The notes below the pieces were generated by a model. It did not search any database. It was given only the letters and a program-made list of their open reading frames with translations, and was not told the DNA's origin. This document shows positions 17,776 through 27,292 of a stretch of DNA of 64,000 bases, in pieces. The translations under genes were made by a program, and so were the position numbers. Origin of the DNA: Alishewanella tabrizica (GTDB lineage Bacteria > Pseudomonadota > Gammaproteobacteria > Enterobacterales > Alteromonadaceae); NCBI RefSeq assembly GCF_014652375.1, contig NZ_BMYR01000004.1, forward strand, positions 62,001 through 126,000, read 5' to 3'. Each line of letters starts with the position of its first letter. Position 1 is the stretch's first letter.

Positions 17776-18318
17776 ATGACAGATCGTCTTAGTAAATTAC
17801 TGCAAAGCTACGCCAGCCATATTAGCATCCCTTGGAGCCAGGTGATCTCTGCTGAAGAACGGGCGATTTTTGTGGTATACCACAAAGAAGATGAACTAAA
17901 GCTGCGCGCACGCTTACCTGAGTTTGAAGAGGTAACCCGTCAAGCCGGGCACCCCTGGATTAATTTGGAACTCACCAATGCCTTCCCTGAATGGATGGCC
18001 AAGCAAGACTATAGTGAAGCGTATTTTGAAGATCCGGAGTTTCTCGAGGGTAGCTATGGCTACTTTGCTGAGGAACTAGTATCTAAGCTTACCGAGCAAT
18101 ACCGAAAGCTCCAAACCGGTGATAGTGTTGTAGCCTTAGTTGGCTGTGGTACCTTATTTGGCTTTGCATCAGTGTCTACACTAGTTAGAGAATTAGCAAC
18201 TCATATTCAGGGGCGCCTGGTGGTGTTTTTCCCTGGGGAACATTACGACAATACCTACCGTTTACTTGATGCCAAAGATGGCTGGGGTTACCAGGCCGTT
18301 GCTATATCCGCAATTTGA
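17776..18318 (+). CDS. brxB: BREX protein BrxB (DUF1788)
   Basis: This 180-residue protein fits the BrxB/DUF1788 family. It has the N-terminal LSKLLQSYASHISIPW, then WINLELTNAFPEWM, the hydrophobic VVALVGCGTLFGFASVSTLV core and the near-terminal LVVFFPGEHYDNTYRLLDAKDGWGYQAVAI. Its biochemical role is not established, but it is essential in studied BREX systems. ATG at 17776, 16 bases after brxA, and 15 bases before the brxC start. No unusual features. Confidence 0.88.
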   Translation: MTDRLSKLLQSYASHISIPWSQVISAEERAIFVVYHKEDELKLRARLPEFEEVTRQAGHPWINLELTNAFPEWMAKQDYSEAYFEDPEFLEGSYGYFAEELVSKLTEQYRKLQTGDSVVALVGCGTLFGFASVSTLVRELATHIQGRLVVFFPGEHYDNTYRLLDAKDGWGYQAVAISAI

Positions 18319-18333
18319 TAAAGGATTAGATAA

Positions 18334-21300
18334 ATGCTTAACCGTGACATTTACTTGAACGATCCCCTAGAAAAAAATTAGTCAACAATGGTGTTGCAAA
18401 AGTCACCGATGACATTTCTGAAGCTTCTCTGGAAACACTACAATACGAATTAAAAACCTTCGTGTGCGATGGTGCCTACCATAGAGGTTTAAAACAAATC
18501 CTCAGTAACTTTGTTTCAAACGTAAAGGCTAAGCAAGAACAGCCAGGTGTTTGGATCAGTGGATTCTTTGGCTCGGGTAAATCGCATTTAGCAAAAATGC
18601 TTCATGCACTCTGGGAAAACCAACAATTTATAGATGGCAGTGATGCTCGTGGTATTGCCGATCTGCCAGAAGACATTTCTGGTCTACTGGCACAGCTAAC
18701 AGAATTGGGACAAAGCCAAAGTGGTTTGCATGCTGCTTCTGGCACGATGGGGGCGGCTGACAAAGGTCATGTCAGACTTGCAATTCTTGGCATCGTATTA
18801 AAATCGGTTGGTCTGCCAGAGAAATATCATCTAGCCCGTTTTGTGATGTGGTTAAAAACTCACGGTGCTCTGGCTCCTATGCAGCAGTTTATCGCGCAGA
18901 ATATTAAAGCTGCTAGTGGTGAGGATGTTTGGGTTAAAGAGCTACGTAACCTGCATGTGTCACCCCTTATGGCCAAAGCCTTGCTGCATGTTATGCCTGG
19001 CTTGGCAAGTGATGAAAAAGAAGTGCGCGAAATGCTTCGCGCTCAATACAAAATTGTTACCGACGTATCAAACGACGAAATGGTCGAAGCTATAGTCGAT
19101 GCCTTGGCTGTGGATGGCACCATGCCACTCACTCTCATAGTGCTAGATGAAGTGCAGCAATATATTGGTAACGATGTGCAACGAGCTTATGATTTACAAG
19201 AGACAATAGAGACCTGTTGTAAAGACAGCCGGTTTAAATCTAAGTTGCTTTTCGTGGCGACAGGTCAAAGCGCAATTTCTGGCACGCCCAATTTAATGCG
19301 TTTAATGGGGCGCTTTCCAGTACAAGTTCAATTAGAAGATACTGACGTTGATTCAGTTATTCGCAAAGTTATTCTTCAGAAAAAAGAAAGCGCCAGGTCG
19401 GCTATAGAACAGGTAGTGCAGGACAACTTAGGCGAAATTTCCCGCCATTTGCGTGGCAGCACAATCGAGCACAATAAAGACGACGAAAACTGGATGGTGG
19501 CTGATTACCCCTTACTGCCCGTGCGTCGACGTTTTTGGGAGCGCATATTACCTGCCGTCGATAAGACTGGGACAGGCTCTCAATTACGAAACCAATTACG
19601 ATTAGTACACGAGGCTACTCGTGAGACAGCAGAACAATCGTTAGGTGCTATTGTTCCAGCCGATTTCATATACGAAAGAATCGCAACCACACTCGTCCAA
19701 ACCGGCGTGATCAGTAAAGAAATTTATGAAGACATCAGCCGCTTAAAAGGCGGTAATAGTGAGCAAGTGCTGCAAGGTCGCATTTTGTCGCTGATTTTAC
19801 TGATCAGCAAACTGCCATCTGATATTGATTACGGCATTGCAACTAACGCTGATACGCTTACCGATTTACTGCTAACCGACCTACAACAAGGTAAGCACGA
19901 GCTGCGCGCCCTGGTACCGAAAATGCTCAGCCAGTTAGAGGCTGATGGCTTGGTAATGAGCATGCAAACCAGTAGCGGCGAAGAATACCGCTTGCAGACA
20001 ATCGAAAGCCAGCAATGGTACGACATGTTCCGCCAGCAAGAGGCCGAACTACGCAGCAACCCAACTAAGTTAGAAACCTACCGCAGTAATGAAATTCAAG
20101 GCTTTATTAAAAAGCAGGCAGCCATGGTGCGCCTTACACAGGGTACAGTAGCTGAAGGGCGCCAACTATATTTAGAGTTTGGTAATGAACTACCCGCTGA
20201 CAGTGAGAAAAAAATCTATGCCTGGGTGCCTGATGTTACTGAAAAAGCTTTTGCCGATCTGGCTCGCGGTGCCAGCCCAGAGCAAGCAACTATCTTTGTG
20301 TTTGTGCCTACCTCGCACCGTTCAACGCTGATCGATGCCATTGTTACCGCCAAGGCAGCAGAAACTACATTGGATGTGCGTGGCGTAGCCAACACCGATG
20401 CCGGCAAAGAAGCCCGCGCGGCAATGGAATATCGTTTACGCGAAGCCGAGCGCACTAAGAAAACCATTTTAAGCGAGCTATTTAGCCAAATTCAGGTCAA
20501 TTTAGCCGGTGGTGCCGATGTCGCAGGCGACAGCCTTACCGAACAGCTGCAAAAAGCAGCCGAAACCGCCTGCTTACGCTTATACCGCGAGTTTAACCAG
20601 GCCGACCATAAAGGCTGGGCTACCGTATATAACCGCGCCAGCAAAGAAGGTGGCGAAAACGCCCTAGAAGCAGTGGGCCACCATGATGAAGCTGATAAAC
20701 AACCCGTATGTGCCCTGATTAAACGCTACATTGGTTTAGTAAGAACCGGTGCCGAAATACGTGACCACTTTAACCAAGCGCCTTACGGTTGGCCGCGTGA
20801 TGCTATCGATGGTGCACTATATGCCATGCTCGCAGCCGGCGTGTTAAAAGCCAGTGACGCTCAAGAGCGCGCGGTGGATGCGAAAAACTTAGATCGCAAT
20901 AAGCTAACCCAGCATAAATTCCGCCCGGAAAATATCACTGTAACCAATGTTGAGCTAATTAAAGTACGTAGCTTAATTAACAGCATTTCCGATCTTAACT
21001 GCACCGCAAAAGAAGAAGTCAGCAAGTTGCCGTTGGCACTGCAGCAGTTAAAGCAACTTGCCCGTACAGCCGGTGGTGATGCCCCCTTACCACCACCGCC
21101 GCAGCTTGCCGCATTACACGAGCTAGAAATACTCTCTGGTAATGCCCAGCTTAAAGCTGCCTACGAAAAACGCGATGCGATAGAAGCCGCTGCCGAGGCC
21201 TGGCGTAATCAAGCCTTATTGGTAAAAGAGCGTCGCGCCCGCTGGGACGACTTGCAGCAAGCTATGCATTATTGCAAAGATCTGGCAGTGTACGACAGCC

Positions 21301-21806
21301 TGCATACCGAGCAGCATGCCATTCTGCAAAACCGCAGCTTGCTGGCGCAACCTGATCCGGTAGAACCGCTACTGAAAAAAGCCATTATGGCACTGCGTGA
21401 TTTAATCACTGCCCATATCGGCCGCTATGAAACGGAATACCACAGCTGTATGCGCGTACTAGAGCAAGATCCAGACTGGCAGCGTTTAAGCCCAGATCGC
21501 CAGCAAACACTGCTACAGCAAGCCAACCTGGCTGCTATGCCTAAGGTAGATTTATCTGGCCAACCTGCGGTACTAGACGCCATTAATGATACGCCAATTC
21601 AAACTTGGAACGACCGTATCGCCGCGCTACCAGGCCGTTTTGAAAATGTGCGCAAAAAAGCGGTAAGCGAAATGCAGCCTAAGGTACAGCATTTATCGAT
21701 TAAAAAGCCGGTGCTTAAAAACGAAGCCGAGCTAATGGCCTGGCTGCAAGAAATAGAGCAACAAATTAAAGCCGAGCTTGCCAAAGGGCCGGTCGCCCCT
21801 AACTAA
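18334..21806 (+). CDS. brxC: BREX ATPase BrxC, frameshifted near the start
   Basis: BrxC is the large P-loop NTPase of BREX. The reading frame from ATG 18334 (AAGGATTAGATAA upstream) gives MLNRDIYLNDPLEKN and stops at TAG 18379. The rest, LVNNGVAKVTDD onward, continues in the -1 frame to 21806. The break lies in seven A residues (18371-18377); eight would restore one frame of about 1,158 codons. Walker A is GFFGSGKSH and a Walker B-like LTLIVLDEVQQY follows. The long C-terminal part is helical. The heptamer A-AAA-AAT also fits a -1 slippage site directly before the stop. Error, recent mutation, phase variation and programmed frameshifting all remain possible. The next in-frame start (GTG 18462) lacks a ribosome site. 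Confidence 0.85.
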
Positions 21807-21815
21807 CAACACGGC

Positions 21816-21845
21816 ACGCAGCTCTGCGCTATAGCAGGGCTGCGT
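21816..21845 (+). terminator. Hairpin between brxC and pglX
   Basis: ACGCAGCTCTGC pairs with GCAGGGCTGCGT over 12 positions (one G-T) with a six-base loop, followed by only a short TTT (part of GCGTTTAAC). It could be an intrinsic terminator or attenuator that lowers pglX expression relative to brxABC, or an RNA-processing stem. Confidence 0.55.
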
Positions 21846-21896
21846 TTAACCCTATTTGTAAAGTGCCACAATAAAACGTAGCACCAGGAGATAAAG

Positions 21897-24800
21897 ATGC
21901 GCGCCGCCTTAGATAAAAGCCTACGCAGCCAATTAGAAAAAACCGTACAAAAAGCCCGTGATATAGTCGAAACCGCAGTCAGCGAAGTGCTTGAGCGTTT
22001 AGGTATTGCCGATAGCACTGCCCCGAGCTATTTAACCGATGATGAGCGCAAGCTACGTAACCGCTTGCGCGCCCATGGCCGCCAGCTAGGGGATGTATTG
22101 CAAGACGGTAGTCAAACAACAGAACTGCTGTTAAACGAAATGGCCTACGAGCACTGGCACCGTATGCTATTTGCCCGCTTTTTAGAGCAAAACCACCTGT
22201 TAATGTACGATCCACAAACCCCGGTAACCATTGACGAGTGTAATGAACTGGCCGCAGATGAAGGCTTTAGCGATGGCTGGCAGCTTGCTGCCAAGCTGGC
22301 AGAAAAAATGCTGCCGCAAATCTTTAAAACCGGCTCACCGGTGTTTGATGTCAAACTACCCATTAACCATATTCGTGCTTTAGAGCAACTGATTAGCAGC
22401 TTACACCCTGATACTTTTCAAGCGTCTGACTCTTTAGGCTGGTGTTATCAGTTTTGGCAAAGTAAGCGCAAAGATGAGGTTAATGCCTCTGGTGTATTAA
22501 TTGGCGCACAAGAGCTTAGCCCGGTAACCCAGCTCTTTACCGAGCCCTATATGGTCAGCTTTTTGCTTGATAACGCCTTAGGCGCATGGTGGGCCAAGCG
22601 CCGCTTAAGCCAGGACGATTTAACCCAAGCACCCAGCGAGCAACATTTACGCGAACTGGCTGCTATTGACGGTGTACCGCTAACGTATCTGCGTTTTGTA
22701 AAAGTAGACAAAGATGGCAGCGCTCCAGGCCAAGAGCAATGGCAACCTGCTGCCGGTTGGTTTGATGCCTGGCCAACAGAGCTTAAAGATTTAAAAACGT
22801 TAGACCCTTGCTGTGGCTCGGGCCACTTTTTAGTAGCACTGTTTTTAATGCTGGTACCCATTCGCATGCAGCTTGAAGGTTTAACCGCGCGTGAGGCAGC
22901 CGATGCCGTACTGCGCGATAACTTGCACGGGCTAGAGCTAGATTTACGCTGTGTCGATATCGCTGCCTTTGCTGTGGCTCTAGAGGCATGGCGCTATCCT
23001 AATTCCGGTGGCTACCGGCCATTGCCGCAATTACAAATTGCTTGCAGCGGGCTAGATGTAACGGCTGCCAGCAAAAACTGGCAGAAAATTGCCAACGGTA
23101 ACCCTGAGCTTACCGCTGCCATGCAGTGGTTTAGCCGCACCTTTAAAGAAGCACCAGTTCTAGGCAGCTTAATTGACCCAACCACCAGCTACTACGAAGG
23201 CAAAAAAGAAGGCAAACCGGCCCCTTGGCAGCTGCTATTAAATGCGCAGCAACAAACTACTGATGAAGAGGCCTTTGAAGCCCAGGTTACCGCCCAGGAC
23301 TTAGCACTGGCGGCTAAATTACTGGCTAGCCAATACCATTTTGTTGCGACTAATGTGCCGTATTTGGCGCGCGGTAAGCAGTGCCAAGAGCTAAAAGATT
23401 TTTGTGAAAACTTTTACCCGGAAGCCAAACCCGATCTAGCTACAGTGTTTTTAGAACGCTGCTTAGGCTTTAGCCCCAAAGGCGGCACCTCTAGCATAGT
23501 ACTGCCGCAAAACTGGTTGTTTTTAACCAGCTACCGTAAGTTCCGTGAGAAGCTGCTTAAAGAGGATACCTGGAACCTGATCGCTCGCTTAGGCGCCAAG
23601 GGTTTTCAGACACCTATGTGGGACTTTAATGTGCAGTTAATAATCTTAAGTTCACAAACGCCATCTGTAATCAATAAAATTTGCAGTGTTGATGTATCGG
23701 GATTAAATAATCCCGCAGATAAATCAGCGAGCTTAAGTGAATATTCTTTATATTTAAATGAACAGCATGAGCAGCTTAATAATCCTGATGCACGAGTAAC
23801 GATGGATAGCAATAAAGGATTGAAGTTTCTTAGCGAGTATGCAAGCTCATTTGTTGGAGTGCAAACAGGTGATTCTCAGCGTTTTATATTCTCCTATTGG
23901 GAAATTAGTAATTTCTCAAGATGGGAATTTACGAACATGACCGTTTCAAACGTAGCTTTTTATGACGGTCTCTCTAAAATAATGCGCTGGGGCACAGCAG
24001 GTGAAGAGCTAAAGGTTAGTGCTGGAGTTAGAATTCAGGGTACTCAAGCGTTCAATAAAAAAGGTGTACTCATAAGCTCTATGGGGAAATTATCTCCAGC
24101 ATTATATTTGGGTGTTAAATTTGATAATAATGCCGCAGTTCTTTCGCCAACAAATGCAGAGGATCTATCTGCTATATGGTCATTTTGTGCTTCAGATCAG
24201 TATAGAGAAGAAATAAGAAAAATTGACCAAAAAATTAATGTTACAAATGCTACTTTGGTCAAAGTACCTTTTGATTTAGAACATTGGAAATCTGTAGCCC
24301 ATGGGTATTACCCTGAAGGATTGCCCAAACCATATTCAAGTGATCCAACCCAATGGATATTCCACGGCCACCCATGCGGCTCAGTAATCTGGGACGAAGC
24401 CACCAAATGGACTGCTGTAGCCCCACGCCGTATTGATGACACCGTGCTACAAGTCGCGATTGCCCGTTTACTCGGCTACCAATGGCCAGCCGAGCTTGAC
24501 CCAGATATGGAGTTGGCTGAGGAAATGCGTTATTGGCTTAAGGAAAATAGCGTATTCGATAGCTTAGTGGATGATGATGGTATTGTTTGTATTCCATCGG
24601 TACGCGGTGAAAAGCCTGCCGCTGACCGGGTAGAAGCTATTTTAGAGAAAGCCTATGCTGAAGAGTGGTCGGCCAATACTTTACAAAAATTGTTAGAGGC
24701 TGTGGGCAGCACCAGCTTAATGCAGTACCTGCGCGATAAGTTTTTTGAGCAGCACTGCAAAATCTTCCAAAACCGACCTTTTATCTGGCAAATTTGGGAT

Positions 24801-25316
24801 GGCTTGAAGGATGGCTTCTCGGTGCTGGTGAATTACCATAAACTCGATTACAAAGGCTTAGAGCGGCTAATTTACACCTACCTTGGCGATTGGATCCGCA
24901 CCCAAGAACATGGCGTAAAAGAAGGCCTGGACGGTGCCGATATTCGCCTGACAGCAGCCAAAAACCTGGAGCAGCGCTTAAAAGCCATCTTAGAAGGCGA
25001 AAAAGGCCTGGATATCTTTGTGCGCTGGAAGCCGCTGCACGAGCAACCAATTGGCTGGAACCCGGACTTAAACGACGGCGTGCGGCTTAATATTCGCCCC
25101 TTTATGAAAGTGGCCGATGTCGGCAAAAAAGGCGCCGGTGTGCTACGCATTGCACCGAAAATTGACTGGAAAAAAGATCGCGGTACCGATGTACCCAGCG
25201 CACCTTGGTATCACTTAGGCCTAGAGTACGGTGGCAAAGAAGGTGACAGGATAAACGACCATCATCTAAGCCTGGCCGAAAAGCAGGCAGCGCGTGCTGA
25301 GCAAGGAAATGCTTAA
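21897..25316 (+). CDS. pglX: BREX adenine-specific DNA methyltransferase PglX
   Basis: PglX (BrxX) is the N6-adenine methyltransferase that marks host DNA in BREX. The protein has 1,139 residues, within the usual range. The SAM-binding motif DPCCGSGHF is near residue 302. The catalytic NPPY-type motif appears as TNVPYL near residue 485, a variant common in PglX. The target-recognition region (about 600-850) has lower GC and different codon use from the flanks, as expected for a segment that is swapped between strains. ATG at 21897 follows ACCAGGAG. Its stop overlaps the start of the nested ptuA by one base (TAATG). Confidence 0.92.
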   Translation: MRAALDKSLRSQLEKTVQKARDIVETAVSEVLERLGIADSTAPSYLTDDERKLRNRLRAHGRQLGDVLQDGSQTTELLLNEMAYEHWHRMLFARFLEQNHLLMYDPQTPVTIDECNELAADEGFSDGWQLAAKLAEKMLPQIFKTGSPVFDVKLPINHIRALEQLISSLHPDTFQASDSLGWCYQFWQSKRKDEVNASGVLIGAQELSPVTQLFTEPYMVSFLLDNALGAWWAKRRLSQDDLTQAPSEQHLRELAAIDGVPLTYLRFVKVDKDGSAPGQEQWQPAAGWFDAWPTELKDLKTLDPCCGSGHFLVALFLMLVPIRMQLEGLTAREAADAVLRDNLHGLELDLRCVDIAAFAVALEAWRYPNSGGYRPLPQLQIACSGLDVTAASKNWQKIANGNPELTAAMQWFSRTFKEAPVLGSLIDPTTSYYEGKKEGKPAPWQLLLNAQQQTTDEEAFEAQVTAQDLALAAKLLASQYHFVATNVPYLARGKQCQELKDFCENFYPEAKPDLATVFLERCLGFSPKGGTSSIVLPQNWLFLTSYRKFREKLLKEDTWNLIARLGAKGFQTPMWDFNVQLIILSSQTPSVINKICSVDVSGLNNPADKSASLSEYSLYLNEQHEQLNNPDARVTMDSNKGLKFLSEYASSFVGVQTGDSQRFIFSYWEISNFSRWEFTNMTVSNVAFYDGLSKIMRWGTAGEELKVSAGVRIQGTQAFNKKGVLISSMGKLSPALYLGVKFDNNAAVLSPTNAEDLSAIWSFCASDQYREEIRKIDQKINVTNATLVKVPFDLEHWKSVAHGYYPEGLPKPYSSDPTQWIFHGHPCGSVIWDEATKWTAVAPRRIDDTVLQVAIARLLGYQWPAELDPDMELAEEMRYWLKENSVFDSLVDDDGIVCIPSVRGEKPAADRVEAILEKAYAEEWSANTLQKLLEAVGSTSLMQYLRDKFFEQHCKIFQNRPFIWQIWDGLKDGFSVLVNYHKLDYKGLERLIYTYLGDWIRTQEHGVKEGLDGADIRLTAAKNLEQRLKAILEGEKGLDIFVRWKPLHEQPIGWNPDLNDGVRLNIRPFMKVADVGKKGAGVLRIAPKIDWKKDRGTDVPSAPWYHLGLEYGGKEGDRINDHHLSLAEKQAARAEQGNA

Positions 25317-26626
25317 TGTACGTTAAACACCTAAGTCTGAAAAACATGCGCGGTTTAAAGGAAGTCGATTTAACCTTTAAACCTGGCGTAAACCTGCTGG
25401 TTGGCCCCAATAGCGTGGGGAAATCGACAGTGTTAGACGCGCTGCGAATTATGTTGTCAGCTCTAACCTATCGTGTTGCAGGTGAATATCGAAAAACCAA
25501 ACGTTTTACCAACAGAGATATTTTTAGGAATTTTGAATCTGATCCTTTGCATGTTGAAATCCAGCTCGAATGGAACAAAAAGCTTTATAAATGGCATGTT
25601 GATGCATTTCGCTCTTCTGCCTCAGAAGCTGTAAATCAAACCTCAGATTATTCAGCCTTTAATAAACTGAACTTGCGCAAGCTCCAAAAAAATAAACCGA
25701 ATAAAGGGATGCTTTGGACACAGGACAACCCTCTGCCTTTGGCGTTGTATTACAGTGTGAATCGTGCACTAAAAACTGACAATAATAAGCCTCAGTTATC
25801 GGTAACTAAGATCCGCTTGGATGAACTCAGTGCATTTGATAATGCTCTGGAATCAACGGGAGTAGATTTTAAGCAACTTGAGCGTTGGTTTGCGTATCGT
25901 TACCAATTTATTAAGAAGCTCTTTCCTGAAAAAGAACCGCTCTTAGATGATCTGCAATTGAAAGCTGTATCTGAAGCAGTGGAGTCATTTCTGCCTGATT
26001 TGTCGAACTTACATTATAGCGAGGCAGAAAAAGAGCTAATGATTGATAAAAATGGCGAACGTTTCAGCGTCAATCAACTATCTGATGGTGAATTAAGTTT
26101 GTTGGCATTGGTGGCAGACATAGCGCGCCGTTTGGCTATTGCTAATTCATTTAATGCCCAGCCACTGACCCAACCATCAGTAGTTATGGTTGATGAAATT
26201 GACCTGCATTTACACCCTGCCTGGCAGCGTCAGATTGTTGGTCTATTTGAAAAAACTTTTCCTAATGTGCAGTTTATCTTTACTACTCATAGCCCGCAGA
26301 TCTTAAGCCACGTTAAGCCGGAGGCGATTTGGCTATTTCAGCGTAATGATAAAGGTGAGGTTGAACCCTATCAGCCTGATACCTCATTCGGTATGGATTC
26401 GAGCAGTATTCTTAAATTGCTATTTGAGGTGCCAGAGCGAGAGGCCAGCACTGACGCGCAACTGAAGAAACTGGTGAAATTGGTCGACCGTGATGAACTG
26501 GAGCAAGCAAAAAAATTAATCTCAGAGCTAAAACAAACATGCGGTGAAATTGACCTAATTCAACGGATGAGCGCTGTAATTTGGCGCAAGGAAGTATTGG
26601 CAGGGAAAGATGCTACAGATTCATAA
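25316..26626 (+). CDS. ptuA: Septu defence ATPase PtuA-like
   Basis: This 436-residue ABC/SMC-type ATPase is of the kind paired with HNH nucleases in Septu defence. Walker A GPNSVGKST is at residues 30-38. A signature-like LSDGELSLLAL is followed by Walker B VVMVDEIDLHLHP and a FTTHSPQ switch. The end of the protein is a charged helical region. It starts on the last base of pglX, so translation is probably coupled to it, and overlaps ptuB by 17 bases. Septu is known as a two-gene system in which the ATPase oligomer controls the nuclease. Nesting inside a BREX operon suggests shared expression. Confidence 0.85.
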   Translation: MYVKHLSLKNMRGLKEVDLTFKPGVNLLVGPNSVGKSTVLDALRIMLSALTYRVAGEYRKTKRFTNRDIFRNFESDPLHVEIQLEWNKKLYKWHVDAFRSSASEAVNQTSDYSAFNKLNLRKLQKNKPNKGMLWTQDNPLPLALYYSVNRALKTDNNKPQLSVTKIRLDELSAFDNALESTGVDFKQLERWFAYRYQFIKKLFPEKEPLLDDLQLKAVSEAVESFLPDLSNLHYSEAEKELMIDKNGERFSVNQLSDGELSLLALVADIARRLAIANSFNAQPLTQPSVVMVDEIDLHLHPAWQRQIVGLFEKTFPNVQFIFTTHSPQILSHVKPEAIWLFQRNDKGEVEPYQPDTSFGMDSSSILKLLFEVPEREASTDAQLKKLVKLVDRDELEQAKKLISELKQTCGEIDLIQRMSAVIWRKEVLAGKDATDS

Positions 26627-27275
26627 GCAAGCAGAGCCTGAAGAAGTTATTGCTTGGAAAGCTCTGGAAAATGAGGATTGGCAGCCCAGTTATGCTAATT
26701 TAGCTGGTGCCCCCCGTAAAGCATTACGAAAAGCATTGGTGCTCGAGCAAGGTGGCGTTTGTTGTTATTGCAATAGAGCCATTGCTGGTCCTTTGAATGC
26801 TATTGAGGAGGGCGAATTTCATATTGAACATTTGCAACCACAAAGCATCTTTCCCAGCTTAGAGCTAAGTTATCAAAATTTGCATGCTAGCTGTTTTAAA
26901 AGTGAATCCGTAAAGGGCCCAAAGCATTGTGGGCCTGCGAAGGGTAATTGGTTCGATGGACATCTTTTGTTATCACCGATGCAAGATTTAACAGAAAGGT
27001 TTAAGTATCTTGATGATGGTACAATTGAAGCAATGGATAATGACGAACCTGCTCGTGTGATGATTGTGAAGTTAAAACTGGACTCTGAAAAATTAAACGA
27101 GGCTAGATTTGATGAGCTTGTCGGTGTTATGACACCAGAATTTATCAAAACAGCGACTAGGGCTGAATTTGAAAAAGTTTATCGAGCTTGTTTTACCCGA
27201 ACTAATGGTCTTTATAAACCATTTGCTGTCGCAATAGCACAGAATCTTAAAACATTTTTAGATAGATTTCCTTAA
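26610..27275 (+). CDS. ptuB: Septu HNH nuclease PtuB-like (TIGR02646 type)
   Basis: This 221-residue protein shows the HNH/zinc features of the PtuB and TIGR02646 family: GGVCCYCN (Cys51, Cys52, Cys54), FHIEHLQPQS (His71, His74) and an Asn/Cys-rich stretch YQNLHASCF about 20 residues later, followed by HCGPAKGNW. The opening I-x-K-x-x-E-P and A-L-x-x-E-Q-G-G-V-C-C-Y-C order is typical. It is the effector nuclease of Septu, thought to cut nucleic acid when phage infection relieves the ATPase. It overlaps ptuA and is followed after 17 bases by pglZ. Confidence 0.87.
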   Translation: MLQIHKQAEPEEVIAWKALENEDWQPSYANLAGAPRKALRKALVLEQGGVCCYCNRAIAGPLNAIEEGEFHIEHLQPQSIFPSLELSYQNLHASCFKSESVKGPKHCGPAKGNWFDGHLLLSPMQDLTERFKYLDDGTIEAMDNDEPARVMIVKLKLDSEKLNEARFDELVGVMTPEFIKTATRAEFEKVYRACFTRTNGLYKPFAVAIAQNLKTFLDRFP

Positions 27276-27292
27276 AGGGATTACCGCATTAA

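Noticed and set aside
18462..21806. GTG 18462 as the true start of BrxC
   Set aside because: It lacks a ribosome site and would drop about 43 conserved N-terminal residues encoded in the -1 frame from 18378.
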